Notes: generated by a model not told the origin, from the sequence alone. 64,000 nucleotides of DNA from Methylomonas methanica (GCF_001644035.1 NZ_LUUG01000105.1:1-64000); one strand, 5' to 3'; positions 45,757 to 54,208 are shown, numbered from the stretch's first letter. A program made the numbers and translations.

Positions 45757-46233
45757 TCAGGGTAACAAGCGCCAGTCGCTAAAACAAGCCGCCTGACCGA
45801 CATAGCGTTGCGCACTATCGTAAACATTCCAGACCACCGCCTGCTCGATCAAAAAGCGTTTGCCGGATTTGGCGATACGCACGCCGGAATAATTGTCGAT
45901 ATAACCCTGGCTGGCGACTTGATTCAGCAAGCGTTCGCGCTCTTCGCGGTTGACCGGTTCCGCCGAAAAACGCGACGGCATGCCGACAAACTCCGGCCAA
46001 GATAACTCGAATAAGTCCTGCGCAGTTTGGTTGGCGTAATTAAATAAGGGATCGGCGTCGGTGTTATGCGACAGCAAGGCGAAATCGGCCTGATAGACTT
46101 GCCGGCCTAGCGACAAGCTTGCGGACTTTTCCAGCAAGGGCTTGCCCAGTAACTGCCGATAACTGTGCAACAACAATTGGATATGGGTTTCGTAAAAATC
46201 GTTTTCCGGACTGGGTGCTGGCAAATCGAGCAT
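45757..46233 (-). CDS. MEKHL domain protein
   Basis: The 158-residue protein matches the MEKHL family, a PAS-like domain also found at the C-terminus of plant HD-ZIP III factors. Visible features are LLLHSYRQLLGKPLL, the PLFNYANQTAQDLFELSWPEFVGMPSRFSAEP core and GKRFLIEQAVVWNVYD. PAS-like folding suggests small-molecule sensing, but nothing specific is known. It lies nine bases downstream of the RES toxin gene and may be co-transcribed with it. Confidence 0.88.
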   Translation of the reverse strand: MLDLPAPSPENDFYETHIQLLLHSYRQLLGKPLLEKSASLSLGRQVYQADFALLSHNTDADPLFNYANQTAQDLFELSWPEFVGMPSRFSAEPVNREERERLLNQVASQGYIDNYSGVRIAKSGKRFLIEQAVVWNVYDSAQRYVGQAACFSDWRLLP

Positions 46234-46242
46234 GGCAATCGG

Positions 46243-46941
46243 TTACACACCGGGATGGTAAAGTTCTTTTTTATAAACCGCGCTGATTTGCCGGCCGTCC
46301 CACACATAACAATAATGCGCGCCTTGCTTGACCGGCGCCAGCAAGCGGGGTTTAAAGACCGCCACGCATTCGCCGCCCGCCGCCCGCACGCTGGAATAGA
46401 CGATACCGTCTGCGCCGTCCGCGCGCAACTGCCTGGCCAAGGCCTGCGCGGCTGCATAATTGCCGGTGTCGGCATCGTAAATATCAGGCATTTCAACTTG
46501 CAGATCGCGAATATCGTGTAGATCGGCATTCAAATCGGAGGCATAACTGCGCATGTCGATTTCAAGCGGTGCCTGTTGAGTCGCGGCCATAAACCGTTTG
46601 CGATGAAAGCAGGTCTCGGCTATCGCGGTATCGATGTCTTTGGCAGCGTAATACACGCCGTAACTGCCGTCGCAAAACCGGCTACCCTCCGGATTCAGAT
46701 GAGTAAACGCCGCCATGATCGGCGTAGTCCCCGGTCCGGAAATACGGTCCGCCGCCGCGACCAAACTAATTTCGCCGGCTTCGTCGCGCAAACGGTCGTT
46801 AGTCAGCGCTTCGATGGCAAACACCACGCCCAGATCGGCCGGGTTGGCCACTCTATCGAACAAGCCGGTCGGCGGAAACCGGCTGGGAATCAGTCGCCAG
46901 CAAGGTCGCCAGTCTATCCGGCTGATCTTGGGCACCGTCAT
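46243..46941 (-). CDS. RES domain toxin
   Basis: The 232-residue protein has the RES domain, with the N-terminal WRLIPSRFPPTGLFDRVA, the central DGSYGVYYAAKDIDTAIAET and the late GIVYSSVRAAGGECVAVF that supply the conserved Arg, Glu and Ser. Known RES toxins deplete NAD+ and halt growth. I chose the start at 46941 because it overlaps the antitoxin stop in ATGA and gives a sensible N-terminus. A longer frame upstream runs inside the antitoxin gene and is a shadow. Confidence 0.93.
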   Translation of the reverse strand: MTVPKISRIDWRPCWRLIPSRFPPTGLFDRVANPADLGVVFAIEALTNDRLRDEAGEISLVAAADRISGPGTTPIMAAFTHLNPEGSRFCDGSYGVYYAAKDIDTAIAETCFHRKRFMAATQQAPLEIDMRSYASDLNADLHDIRDLQVEMPDIYDADTGNYAAAQALARQLRADGADGIVYSSVRAAGGECVAVFKPRLLAPVKQGAHYCYVWDGRQISAVYKKELYHPGV

Positions 46942-47345
46942 TAGGCCCAACCGCACTGCGCATCCAGATACTGGCGCACCACGTATAAATCCGCCACCCG
47001 CCCGGACAACATGCGTTGCAACGCGGTTTGCCCGGAGAACAGCGCCGCGTGATTGGGCTGGTGCAACCAACCATCCGCCGCTTCGGGTTTAGGCAGCAAA
47101 ATCTGCAAGGCCTTATAAATGCCGAAGATATACGACAGCCTTTCCAATTTATCGCCGTTAAGACTGGCCGTTTCCGGGTTTTTCTTCCATTTAAAATAGG
47201 TGCTGCGCGAATCCAGCCCCAATAGCACCATGGCCTGTTCGACATTCAAACGCCAGACGTCGGCGATATTGAAAAACGTCCGTAACGCGGCACCGGCCAC
47301 CATCGCGCTATCGGCGGGTAATTGCGCATGAGCGGTTGACAACAT
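46941..47345 (-). CDS. Xre/MbcA/ParS-type antitoxin
   Basis: The 134-residue protein has an N-terminal helix-turn-helix-like part (FFNIADVWRLNVEQAMVLLGLDSRSTYFKWKK) and a C-terminal DUF2384 domain (RLSYIFGIYKALQILLP, W-x-x-x-P-N-x-x-x-x-G-x-x-A-L-x-x-M), as in antitoxins of RES toxins. It would bind its own promoter and neutralise the RES protein. It is the first gene of the pair. An imperfect 29-bp palindrome at 47361-47389 upstream is a likely operator. Confidence 0.92.
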   Translation of the reverse strand: MLSTAHAQLPADSAMVAGAALRTFFNIADVWRLNVEQAMVLLGLDSRSTYFKWKKNPETASLNGDKLERLSYIFGIYKALQILLPKPEAADGWLHQPNHAALFSGQTALQRMLSGRVADLYVVRQYLDAQCGWA

Positions 47346-47360
47346 AAGCCCTCCAAAACA

Positions 47361-47389
47361 ACTTATCTAAACTTTACTTTAAAATAAGT
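47361..47389 (-). promoter_or_regulatory. Likely operator of the Xre-RES pair
   Basis: An imperfect palindrome with outer arms ACTTAT and ATAAGT and AT-rich interior lies 16 bases before the antitoxin start, within a notably AT-rich stretch that would also hold the promoter. Its position suits autorepression by the antitoxin. Confidence 0.5.
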
Positions 47390-47428
47390 CTATTTATGGA
47401 CTTTGTCAACAACTGGGCGGAAGCAATA

Positions 47429-48589
47429 TCAAACAAGCTCCCGAACCAACTCAGCCAATATCCGCAGACCACACTCGGCTTGTTCTTCATCAGCGTGACT
47501 GAAATTCAGGCGCAGCTGGCCACTGGTCTCTACGTCCATCGGCAAGAAGGCTTCGCCGGGCATAAACGCCACGCCTGCTTTTATGGCTTTGGGCAACAGC
47601 TGGCGGGTATCGACTTGATGGTTCAGCGTCAGCCAGAAAAACAAACCGCCGGGCGGGGTTTGCCAACTGGCCAGATCGGAAAAGTGACGGCGCAGCGCGG
47701 TTTCGAACGCATCGCGGCGCTGGCGATAATGTCCGGCCAATTCCACCAACTGCTGGGTTCGGGCTGGATCGTTCAGTTGTTGCAGCACCAACCATTGACT
47801 AATGCGATTGCTGTGTAAATCGGCCGCCTGCTTCAGCCGGGTCAAAAAAGGCATTAGTTCCGGCGACGCCACCAGATAGCCCAGGCGCAAGCCCGGTGCC
47901 AAACTTTTCGAAAACGATCCCTGATAAATCCACGGCGCGTGTTGCAAGCGGGCGCAAACCGGGGTGCGCTCGCAGTCGTCATAAACCAGATCGCGGTAAG
48001 GGTCGTCTTCAAACAACGGAATATTCGTCGCATCGCAAGCGGCAGCCAAGGCAGCACGCTCCGATGCATCCAGGCAGCGCCCGCTGGGGTTCTGGAACGT
48101 CGGAATTGCATAGGCAAACGCCGGCTTTTCCTGCTTAAAAGTATCCGGATCGGGCGTTCCAGCATCGTAAGCCACGAAGCGGGCGCCGAAAAAGCGAAAC
48201 ACCTGCAATGCCGCCAGATAAGTCGGCGCCTCCACGGCCACCGGCGTGCCGGGATCGATGAACAATTTAGCGACCAAATCGATGCCTTGCTGCGATCCTG
48301 ACAGGATCAACACTTGTTCAGCTGAACATTGCAGCCCCAAGCTTTGCATGTCTTCGGCGATCCGCTCGCGCAATTCCACTTCGCCTTCGCTGGCACCGTA
48401 TTGCAGCACGTGCTGCGGCATGGCTTGCAGGTTGAATTGAGGAAAGCTGTCCAGCGAAGGTAAGCCACCGGCAAAGGAAATCATGCCGGGTCGGTCGACG
48501 ACGGCCAGGATTTCGCGGATCGGCGAAGGATGCAGATCTTGGGTACGAGTGGAAAAGCGGATAGGGTGTTGCAGTAAAAATGAGTTCAT
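47429..48589 (-). CDS. PLP-dependent aminotransferase (2-aminoadipate/LysN type)
   Basis: The 386-residue protein is a fold-type I aminotransferase without the MocR DNA-binding domain. Motifs: ISFAGGLPSLDSFP at the N-terminus, YGASEGEVELRERIA, LSGSQQGIDLV for the PLP phosphate, PTFQNPSGRC, FEDDPYRDLVYD, and the Schiff-base Lys in YQGSFSKSLAPGLRLGY. Substrates of this group are often 2-aminoadipate or branched and aromatic amino acids. It is divergent from the MarR regulator at 48661, which probably controls it through the shared intergenic region. Confidence 0.92.
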   Translation of the reverse strand: MNSFLLQHPIRFSTRTQDLHPSPIREILAVVDRPGMISFAGGLPSLDSFPQFNLQAMPQHVLQYGASEGEVELRERIAEDMQSLGLQCSAEQVLILSGSQQGIDLVAKLFIDPGTPVAVEAPTYLAALQVFRFFGARFVAYDAGTPDPDTFKQEKPAFAYAIPTFQNPSGRCLDASERAALAAACDATNIPLFEDDPYRDLVYDDCERTPVCARLQHAPWIYQGSFSKSLAPGLRLGYLVASPELMPFLTRLKQAADLHSNRISQWLVLQQLNDPARTQQLVELAGHYRQRRDAFETALRRHFSDLASWQTPPGGLFFWLTLNHQVDTRQLLPKAIKAGVAFMPGEAFLPMDVETSGQLRLNFSHADEEQAECGLRILAELVRELV

Positions 48590-48654
48590 GGCAGGCGTTG
48601 ATAAACGTCAATAAAGTTGACCTATAGCCATGCTAATAGCTACCTGCCTATAAT

Positions 48655-48669
48655 GTCAACATGGTTGAC
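48655..48669. promoter_or_regulatory. Palindrome spanning the marR start codon
   Basis: GTCAAC-ATG-GTTGAC is a perfect inverted repeat whose centre is the ATG of the MarR gene. A further half-site GTTGAC is at 48616-48621. Reading the minus strand, TTGACA overlaps the same site and may be the -35 of the aminotransferase gene. It is a good candidate MarR operator. Confidence 0.5.
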
Positions 48670-49143
48670 CAAATATCCACTATCGATAATCCCCCTCTTG
48701 ATGAAACATTGACGCCGGACATGCGCGAAGCAGCGTTGCGCCTGGCTATCGAACAGTTTTACTTCGGCTACCGCGCCTTTACCGTACAGCCGGACCGCAT
48801 CCTGGCCGAGCGCGGTCTGGGGAGAGTGCATCACCGAATCTTGTATTTCGTCGGCCGCAATCCGCGGATTTCCGTGAACGCGCTGCTGGGCATGCTCAGC
48901 GTCAGCAAACAAGCCTTGAACGCACCGTTACGGCAACTCTTGGATATGCAGTTAGTCATGATAGACACCGCCACGCACGATAAACGAGTACGCGAACTAA
49001 GCTTAACGGCGGCCGGAGCGGAACTGGAAGCGCAACTCACCGGTACCCAAATGCAACAGCTGCAAACAGTATTCGCACAAGTCGGCGCCAACGCGGAGGC
49101 GGGCTGGCGTCAGGTTATGCGTAGCTTGAGCGGACAAGGCTGA
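48661..49143 (+). CDS. MarR family transcriptional regulator
   Basis: The 160-residue protein has a MarR winged helix: the helical N-terminus (EQFYFGYRAFTVQPDRILAERGL), the recognition region ISVNALLGMLSVSKQALNAPLRQLLDMQLV, and the wing with DKRVRELSLTAAG. It would act as a dimer on palindromic DNA. It is divergent from the aminotransferase gene and is followed 23 bases later by the ECF42 sigma gene, so a short transcript joining the two is possible. The start ATG lies in a palindrome, hinting at autoregulation. Confidence 0.92.
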   Translation: MVDQISTIDNPPLDETLTPDMREAALRLAIEQFYFGYRAFTVQPDRILAERGLGRVHHRILYFVGRNPRISVNALLGMLSVSKQALNAPLRQLLDMQLVMIDTATHDKRVRELSLTAAGAELEAQLTGTQMQQLQTVFAQVGANAEAGWRQVMRSLSGQG

Positions 49144-49166
49144 AAGCCAATAGAGGAGAAACGACG

Positions 49167-50393
49167 GTGCGCGAGAAAATCGACGCCATCTACCAAAGCG
49201 AATCCCGCCACATACTGGCAACCTTGATTCGGCTGCTCGGCGATTTCGATGTTGCCGAGGAAGCGCTGCACGACGCGTTTCGCGCCGCACTCGAACAATG
49301 GCCGCGCGACGGCGTACCCGCCAATCCGCGCGCCTGGCTGGTCTCCGCCGGCCGCTTCAAGGCCATCGACGGCCAGCGCCGGCAAGCCCGCTTCGACATG
49401 CTGGAAGATGCCGATACTTTGGCCGATCCGGCCAGCGAAACCAACGATACGGATGACGAAGGTCTGGAAGACGACCGCCTGCGGCTGATCTTCACCTGTT
49501 GCCATCCGGCATTGTCCCCCGATGCGCAAGTCGCATTGACGCTACGCGAGGTTTGCGGCCTGGCGACCGAAGAAATCGCCCGTGCCTTCCTGACACCAAC
49601 ACCAACGCTTGCCCAGCGCATCGTCCGCGCCAAAACCAAGATCCGCGACGCCCGCATTCCTTACCAAGTACCCGCGCCCGCCGAACTAGCCGACCGCTTG
49701 GACTCAGTGCTGCGGGTGGTTTATCTAGTGTTCAACGAAGGTTACTCTGCTTCGTCCGGCGCTACGCTAACCCGGCACGATTTGTCGGAAGAAGCGATAC
49801 GCTTGGGACGTTTGTTGGTCGAATTACTGCCGGAACCGGAAGCGCAAGGCTTACTGGCCTTAATGCTGCTGCACGAATCGCGCCGGGCCGCCAGAGCCAC
49901 AGCCGACGGCGAACTGATTTTATTGGATGACCAAGACCGCAGCTTGTGGGATAGGGAACGCATCGCGGAAGGTTCGACACTGGTGCAGCGGGCCTTAGTG
50001 TCGCAGCGCTTTGGCCCTTATGCCGTGCAAGCCGCCATCGCCGCAGTTCACGCCAATGCCGGCCATGCCGCCGCCACGGACTGGCCGCAAATCGTCGCAC
50101 TCTACGACGTCTTGTTGCGCATCGATGCCTCGCCGGTGATCGAATTAAACCGGGCTGTAGCAATAGCAATGCGGGATGGACCTGCAGCCGGGCTTGCTTT
50201 GATCGATGCCATTTTACAGAACGGCGACCTTAGCGATTATCACCTGGCACACGCGGCGAGGGCAGACTTGTACCGGCGTCTGGGCAGAACCGACGAAGCG
50301 ATCACAGCTTACGAGCAAGCCCTGGCTTTAACGCGGCAGGAACCGGAGCAACGCTTTTTGGCGCGCAGATTGCGCGAAGTCCGTGCCGAGTGA
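49167..50393 (+). CDS. ECF42-type RNA polymerase sigma factor with C-terminal extension
   Basis: The 408-residue protein joins a sigma-70 ECF core to a large helical C-terminal domain, the architecture of the ECF42 (SigJ/YlaC-distant) group. Region 2 is at about 5-75 (ESRHILATLIRLLGDFDVAEEALHDAF) and region 4 at about 125-180 (ALTLREVCGLATEEIARAFLTPTPTLAQRI). The C-terminal part (about 190-408) begins LRVVYLVFNEGYSASSG and ends in a TPR-like repeat (YRRLGRTDEAITAYEQAL); in this group the extension is needed for activity and replaces an anti-sigma factor. Start GTG 49167 follows GAGGAG. Its predicted targets are the two promoters at 53764-53790 and 54251-54277. Confidence 0.95.
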   Translation: MREKIDAIYQSESRHILATLIRLLGDFDVAEEALHDAFRAALEQWPRDGVPANPRAWLVSAGRFKAIDGQRRQARFDMLEDADTLADPASETNDTDDEGLEDDRLRLIFTCCHPALSPDAQVALTLREVCGLATEEIARAFLTPTPTLAQRIVRAKTKIRDARIPYQVPAPAELADRLDSVLRVVYLVFNEGYSASSGATLTRHDLSEEAIRLGRLLVELLPEPEAQGLLALMLLHESRRAARATADGELILLDDQDRSLWDRERIAEGSTLVQRALVSQRFGPYAVQAAIAAVHANAGHAAATDWPQIVALYDVLLRIDASPVIELNRAVAIAMRDGPAAGLALIDAILQNGDLSDYHLAHAARADLYRRLGRTDEAITAYEQALALTRQEPEQRFLARRLREVRAE

Positions 50394-50796
50394 CAAGATT
50401 AGTGAAACATGGGTGATTGCTTTTAAAGTGGTATGTCATTATTTGCGTCGCGCACCAGACGCGCTTTTTGACACAACAAATGAAAAGTTTCGCGCCCCAT
50501 CGTACTGATAAAGCAAGTTCGGCCAAAACCCACCCGACGTAAAAAAAATAGGTGCCACGCGCCACGAAATTGCGAAGATACGCCACCATCCCCATTCCTT
50601 GCGCCAATTGAAGTCGGGCCATTGTAGCCTCGATGCAGCGTTAGCGGAATCGAGGGCGTCGGCCTGCCGGCCATCAAACCCACATCGGCAATTAAAAGGA
50701 ACTGGCCTTCGAAACCTCGATTCCATCGAGGCTACTTGCTCCTTTAACTCCCGCGCAATAGGCGCAAGCTTGCGAACGTCCTAATTAACGCGATTG
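50394..50796. other. Intergenic region around a repeat
   Basis: The gap between the ECF42 gene and the convergent small gene at 50797 contains no supported gene. A palindromic repeat occupies 50624-50735. A frame on the minus strand crosses it but is repeat-derived. Confidence 0.5.
50624..50735. repeat. Palindromic MITE-like repeat, copy 2
   Basis: The element begins GTAGCCTCGATG...GCGGAATCGAGG and ends CCTCGATTCCATCGAGGCTAC, so it has terminal inverted arms like the copy at 29917-30021 but a different centre. It marks one edge of the AT-rich HEPN block. Confidence 0.8.
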
Positions 50797-51174
50797 TTAG
50801 CTGTTTCTGACGACGTTGAAAAAAGAGCATGGCATATCAGACCCAAGAAAAGTTAAAGGATTTTTGGGGCCAAGTACATATTCAGGCCACTTTTCAGATA
50901 GCTTTTGAACAGTTTGATCATCAAAATTGATAGAGCGATGAACCGTCATTGAATTCTCAGTAATATCGATCAGATAATCGACTATTTCACAAACCTTTTC
51001 ACTGCCAATTATTGCAGGAATCGTTATTCGAGCTGAACTTGAGAATGTGTCTAGGCAGATATGAATTAATACCTCCTTATACTTACTTGTTTCTGTTAAA
51101 AATTTTGAATAGTCGAACTGTCTGTTATCTCGCAATTGGATATTAACGTCATATATATCCTGATGCTCCATCAA
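50797..51174 (-). CDS. Hypothetical protein, partner of the HEPN gene
   Basis: The 125-residue product is not recognised. It has alternating beta-strand and helix segments (EVLIHICLDTFSSSARITIPAIIG, KVCEIVDYLIDI, PEYVLGPKNPLTFLGS) and no signal or membrane segment. Its start lies 26 bases inside the end of the upstream HEPN gene, so translation is probably coupled. The AT-rich composition is shared by both genes. In a two-gene cassette with a HEPN nuclease it could be the antitoxin or regulator, but this is inference from position only. ATG 51171 is an equally possible start. Confidence 0.65.
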   Translation of the reverse strand: MMEHQDIYDVNIQLRDNRQFDYSKFLTETSKYKEVLIHICLDTFSSSARITIPAIIGSEKVCEIVDYLIDITENSMTVHRSINFDDQTVQKLSEKWPEYVLGPKNPLTFLGSDMPCSFFNVVRNS

Positions 51175-51805
51175 TCAATGTCGCCTTTTCAGCCCACCGC
51201 CGCCTGAGTGAATTGATAGATACAATGTATCTCAGTGCTTGGGGAGCCGATCCGATTTTCGTCCACTCATTTGGAGCAACTTCTTTAAACGAAAATGGAT
51301 CAAGATCAACATACTTCTTGGCAACAGCATCCCTCTCAGGAGGTAGTATTGGCTGCAAATCATTATAATCAGTACAGAACTTCCAGAATCCATTATCAAT
51401 ATCCCTCATCAGTTGCAACAATCGTTCAATGTCATCCGCGTGGCCACTTCTAAAATGGGCAACCCTGTTCCTTATATGTACAATCTCACCTAGTTTGACT
51501 TCCCATATCTGCTTCGGAGGTAAATACTCCGAAAACAGATCCCAGTTATTTTGAACTAGTCCAACAAGTTCAGTAAATGTAGTAAAACTTAGCGGGTTAT
51601 CATCGGCTGTAGGTATATGCGTAAAAGCTTTATCTGCTTCATAGATACTTTTAGTTTTATTGAAGTTAAACCAATTCCTACCTTTCTTCGTCTTTAATTC
51701 AACATACACCATTTCCCTCAGCCATTTTTCAAGCTGCCAGAGGCGCGCATACAAAATGAGGGCGCCTTCGTCGACCTCTGATATTTTATCCAATTCTGAG
51801 AACAT
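51149..51805 (-). CDS. HEPN domain protein, Swt1-like
   Basis: The 218-residue protein is helical. A segment RLWQLEKWLREMVYVELKTKKG followed by W-F resembles the start of Swt1/Abi-type HEPN domains. The HEPN active-site motif R-N-x-x-x-H is present as RNRVAH (Arg112, Asn113, His117). HEPN domains with this motif are typically metal-independent RNases in toxin, abortive-infection or RNA-processing systems. The C-terminal 90 residues contain no clear second domain. The gene is AT-rich, overlaps the downstream 125-residue gene, and is part of a block lying between the ECF42 gene and its predicted regulon. It is a cassette of unclear but possibly defensive role. Confidence 0.75.
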   Translation of the reverse strand: MFSELDKISEVDEGALILYARLWQLEKWLREMVYVELKTKKGRNWFNFNKTKSIYEADKAFTHIPTADDNPLSFTTFTELVGLVQNNWDLFSEYLPPKQIWEVKLGEIVHIRNRVAHFRSGHADDIERLLQLMRDIDNGFWKFCTDYNDLQPILPPERDAVAKKYVDLDPFSFKEVAPNEWTKIGSAPQALRYIVSINSLRRRWAEKATLIDGASGYI

Positions 51806-52187
51806 AGAACCTTATCCAGTTTGGCGACTAACTAGTAATTAGATGATTTCCGTATATTTATTGAAAATACTCTTTGAAACGATAATTTTTTGATATGCAT
51901 ATAATTGTCCCTTCTGTATATCATCGGTGACGAAAAAATTTTGTCTGGTAATGATCCAATTCCCGCCTTTGAATCACGTTAGGTGATAGGCAGAAACGGG
52001 TCGGCAAACGTTATTCAGCGTACCTGAAAACAGTCATTCCGGAACCTCTGCTTTCAGAAAACCCCAATGTCTAGTACTTGTAGGTTTCATGCCAGTACAG
52101 TTGCATACCAAGTCTCCCAATCAATCTCTAGTAACCAAAGCCAATCGGTTTTTTCATGAGTTGTGACAACCGGCAACCGGAGAATAG
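51806..52187. other. AT-rich intergenic region
   Basis: No gene is supported in these 382 bases. The part nearest the HEPN gene is AT-rich and would hold its promoter. The part near 52150 adjoins the end of the YkgJ-type gene. I see no hairpin terminator or clear repeat. Confidence 0.4.
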
Positions 52188-52952
52188 TTATCTGGCTTGC
52201 CGGGCTAAATACTGCATTTCTTTGGCCCCGGCCAGGTAATGGCGATGAAACTCCCCTAGGCTCGGTTCGGAAACGGTTTTCTCTAAATAACTGTTCAACA
52301 CCGGCAGTTGCTGCCGGGCAATCTGTTGGGCATTGGGATGGCGAATTGCGGTAAGAAATGACGAGAGGCTGGTCACCACTTGTCCGCCTTTTGGTTTGAG
52401 CGACACTTTGGCGAGGTTATCGACCAGCTGCGGCGTGTACTTCAACATATAGTCGGCATAGCGGCGGATCTGCGGAATCTGTTCCTCCAATTCCTGCCGT
52501 TCTGCGTCGAAATCTTCGCGAAGCAGAATTTTCTTGTCGGCAAACACCACTGGCGCTGACTCCGAGGTATCGCAAGCCCAACCGGGTTGCGGCTTTAATA
52601 GCTCGGCTTGAAATTGCTCGTCACGATACGGGTAAAACGGCATGGTTCGGCAGCGTGAGGGTTTATCGGCGTGAATCCCGCAAAGATTATCGGGCGCCAG
52701 CGCCGGACACGGAAACGACGGTGGAATATAGGCGGTGGGTACTATCAATACCGCCAGTTCTTTCTTGTTGGCCAGCTTTATCGTGGCTCCCAGCCGCGAC
52801 ACCATCGCAAAGTCTTTACCGCCTTGCCGCACCGGTGTCCAGACCATGGCCAACGGAAAGCGGTCGGCATGCTTAAACGCATCGTTTACCGTCAGCGGCA
52901 ACTGTCCATAACAGCATTTGCCGCACGCGGTGCAGAGAAAACGCTGCGTCAT
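52188..52952 (-). CDS. YkgJ family cysteine cluster protein
   Basis: The 254-residue protein has the N-terminal Cys cluster [12 protein letters not shown], followed by [27 protein letters not shown], the spaced Cys set of the YkgJ/CxxCxxCC family that probably binds a zinc or iron-sulfur centre. The C-terminal half is helical. The biochemical role of the family is not settled. Its start overlaps the stop of the YchJ gene by four bases, so they form an operon. Confidence 0.9.
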   Translation of the reverse strand: MTQRFLCTACGKCCYGQLPLTVNDAFKHADRFPLAMVWTPVRQGGKDFAMVSRLGATIKLANKKELAVLIVPTAYIPPSFPCPALAPDNLCGIHADKPSRCRTMPFYPYRDEQFQAELLKPQPGWACDTSESAPVVFADKKILLREDFDAERQELEEQIPQIRRYADYMLKYTPQLVDNLAKVSLKPKGGQVVTSLSSFLTAIRHPNAQQIARQQLPVLNSYLEKTVSEPSLGEFHRHYLAGAKEMQYLARQAR

Positions 52953-53443
52953 TCCTGCTCTAATTCAGTCGTGGTGCCGCAGCATTTTTTGGCTTTCTTG
53001 CCCGACCCGCACGGACAGGGATCGTTACGCCCCACTTTGCTGACGACCCGCTGAGTCACCTTGGGATTGAGATCGCCGCTGACATACAGCCACTCGCCGT
53101 TTTCGCGGCGGAAACTGGCCAACTCGGTTTGCACCCTATCCTGTTTGTCGCGGCGAAATTTTATGGTGAACTCGACTTGCGCCGTATCGCCGGTTTCCGT
53201 GGCGTTACGGATTTCCAGGCTGCGCCACTCGCATTCTTCCGCCATCCGCTCGGCTTCCGCCCGATTAAAGTCGTCTTTAATTTCCGGGGCATGAGTACGC
53301 TCGATATGATCCAGCTTTCGTTGTACGAAGGCCGTGTAACGCGAACGCATCAAGGCTTCGGCGGTGGGCGCCAGCGCACCATCGATGATAGGGCCGCAGC
53401 ATTCGGCATATTCCAGTTTGGAGCCGCAAGGGCATAGCGTCAT
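52949..53443 (-). CDS. ychJ: YchJ family SEC-C motif protein
   Basis: The 164-residue protein begins with a SEC-C-type Cys motif ([14 protein letters not shown]), followed by the YchJ core ([24 protein letters not shown], then an NTF2-like fold) and a second SEC-C motif at the C-terminus ([19 protein letters not shown]). SEC-C motifs bind zinc, as in SecA. The function of YchJ is unknown. It is translationally coupled with the YkgJ-type gene. It is divergent from the ECF42 regulon, and the 387-base gap between them contains a repeat and a promoter of that regulon. Confidence 0.93.
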   Translation of the reverse strand: MTLCPCGSKLEYAECCGPIIDGALAPTAEALMRSRYTAFVQRKLDHIERTHAPEIKDDFNRAEAERMAEECEWRSLEIRNATETGDTAQVEFTIKFRRDKQDRVQTELASFRRENGEWLYVSGDLNPKVTQRVVSKVGRNDPCPCGSGKKAKKCCGTTTELEQE

Positions 53444-53639
53444 CGTTGATCTCCGGTCAGATTGTGAAAAATTGAGGTCGATTTGTTCATGGTAAGCGAC
53501 AGCCGGCTTCGGCTCAACGCTAATGCGCGAGAAACTGTAACTATCACTACCACGGTTTTTCGTCAGTTAATCTCAGCAATAGGCTGATGCAAAGGCGCAT
53601 TAACAAAAAACTTTTGTATCTATTCAGCAATTGTGAGGG

Positions 53640-53703
53640 GTAGGGTGGATAAGTCGTGCGCATCCACCAAGGTTGCCGGATGCGCACGACTTATCCAGCC
53701 TAC
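53640..53703. repeat. Palindromic repeat with 26-bp arms
   Basis: The two halves GTAGGGTGGATAAGTCGTGC... and ...GCACGACTTATCCAGCCTAC are inverted repeats with one mismatch around a short centre. It resembles the 'gtagggtggataag...gcgcatccacc' intergenic family. It lies 60 bases before the ECF42 target promoter. Confidence 0.85.
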
Positions 53704-53763
53704 GATTGCTTTAGGCTGTATTGACTGAATAATTACAAACTTTTTGTCTAAGCGCGTTTTGGC

Positions 53764-53790
53764 TGTCGAATTTGCCCAGACCCGAACGAC
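53764..53790 (+). promoter_or_regulatory. Predicted ECF42 target promoter P1
   Basis: TGTCGA (53764-53769), a 17-base spacer and CGAC (53787-53790) match the ECF42 signature as I recall it from published work on Streptomyces (TGTCGA at -35, CGA/TC at -10). It precedes the DGPF gene start by 40 bases. The same motif with identical spacing is at 54251-54277. Confidence 0.8.
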
Positions 53791-53830
53791 TATTCGGTAC
53801 AAACACTATTTTTAGCCCGAGGAATTGACT

Positions 53831-54208
53831 ATGAAATACCTATGCCTGATTTGCGCCGAAACCGTGATGGAGGGAATGTCGGATGACGCGGCAGCGAAAC
53901 ATTTTGATGAATACACCGAATTTACCCAAGCCATTCGCGACAGCGGCCATTACCTGAGCTGCAATCGGCTGCTGCCGGCCAATGCCGCCATCACGCTGCG
54001 AGTGCGCGGCGGCAAAGTGAGCATTACCGACGGCCCGTTCGCGGAAACCAAGGAACAGCTCGTCGGGTATTATTTGATCGAAGCCGACGATCTGAACGAA
54101 GCCATCCAGGTGGCCGCGCGGATTCCCGGAGCGAAACTGGGTTGCGTGGAAATCCGGCCGGTAGCGGAAGATCCGAAAACCTTGGAAGCACTGGGGCTGG
54201 TTAAATGA
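53831..54208 (+). CDS. YCII-related DGPF-domain protein 1
   Basis: The 125-residue protein (start ATG 53831, with GAGGAA just upstream; an in-frame TTG at 53825 is less likely) is a ferredoxin-fold YCII-related protein with the signature ITDGPFAETKEQLVGYY. DGPF proteins are the standard genomic neighbours of ECF42 sigma factors. Their chemical role is unknown; YCII relatives include muconolactone isomerase-like folds, so a catalytic role is possible. It has its own predicted ECF42 promoter and is separated from the next gene by a second one. Confidence 0.93.
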   Translation: MKYLCLICAETVMEGMSDDAAAKHFDEYTEFTQAIRDSGHYLSCNRLLPANAAITLRVRGGKVSITDGPFAETKEQLVGYYLIEADDLNEAIQVAARIPGAKLGCVEIRPVAEDPKTLEALGLVK

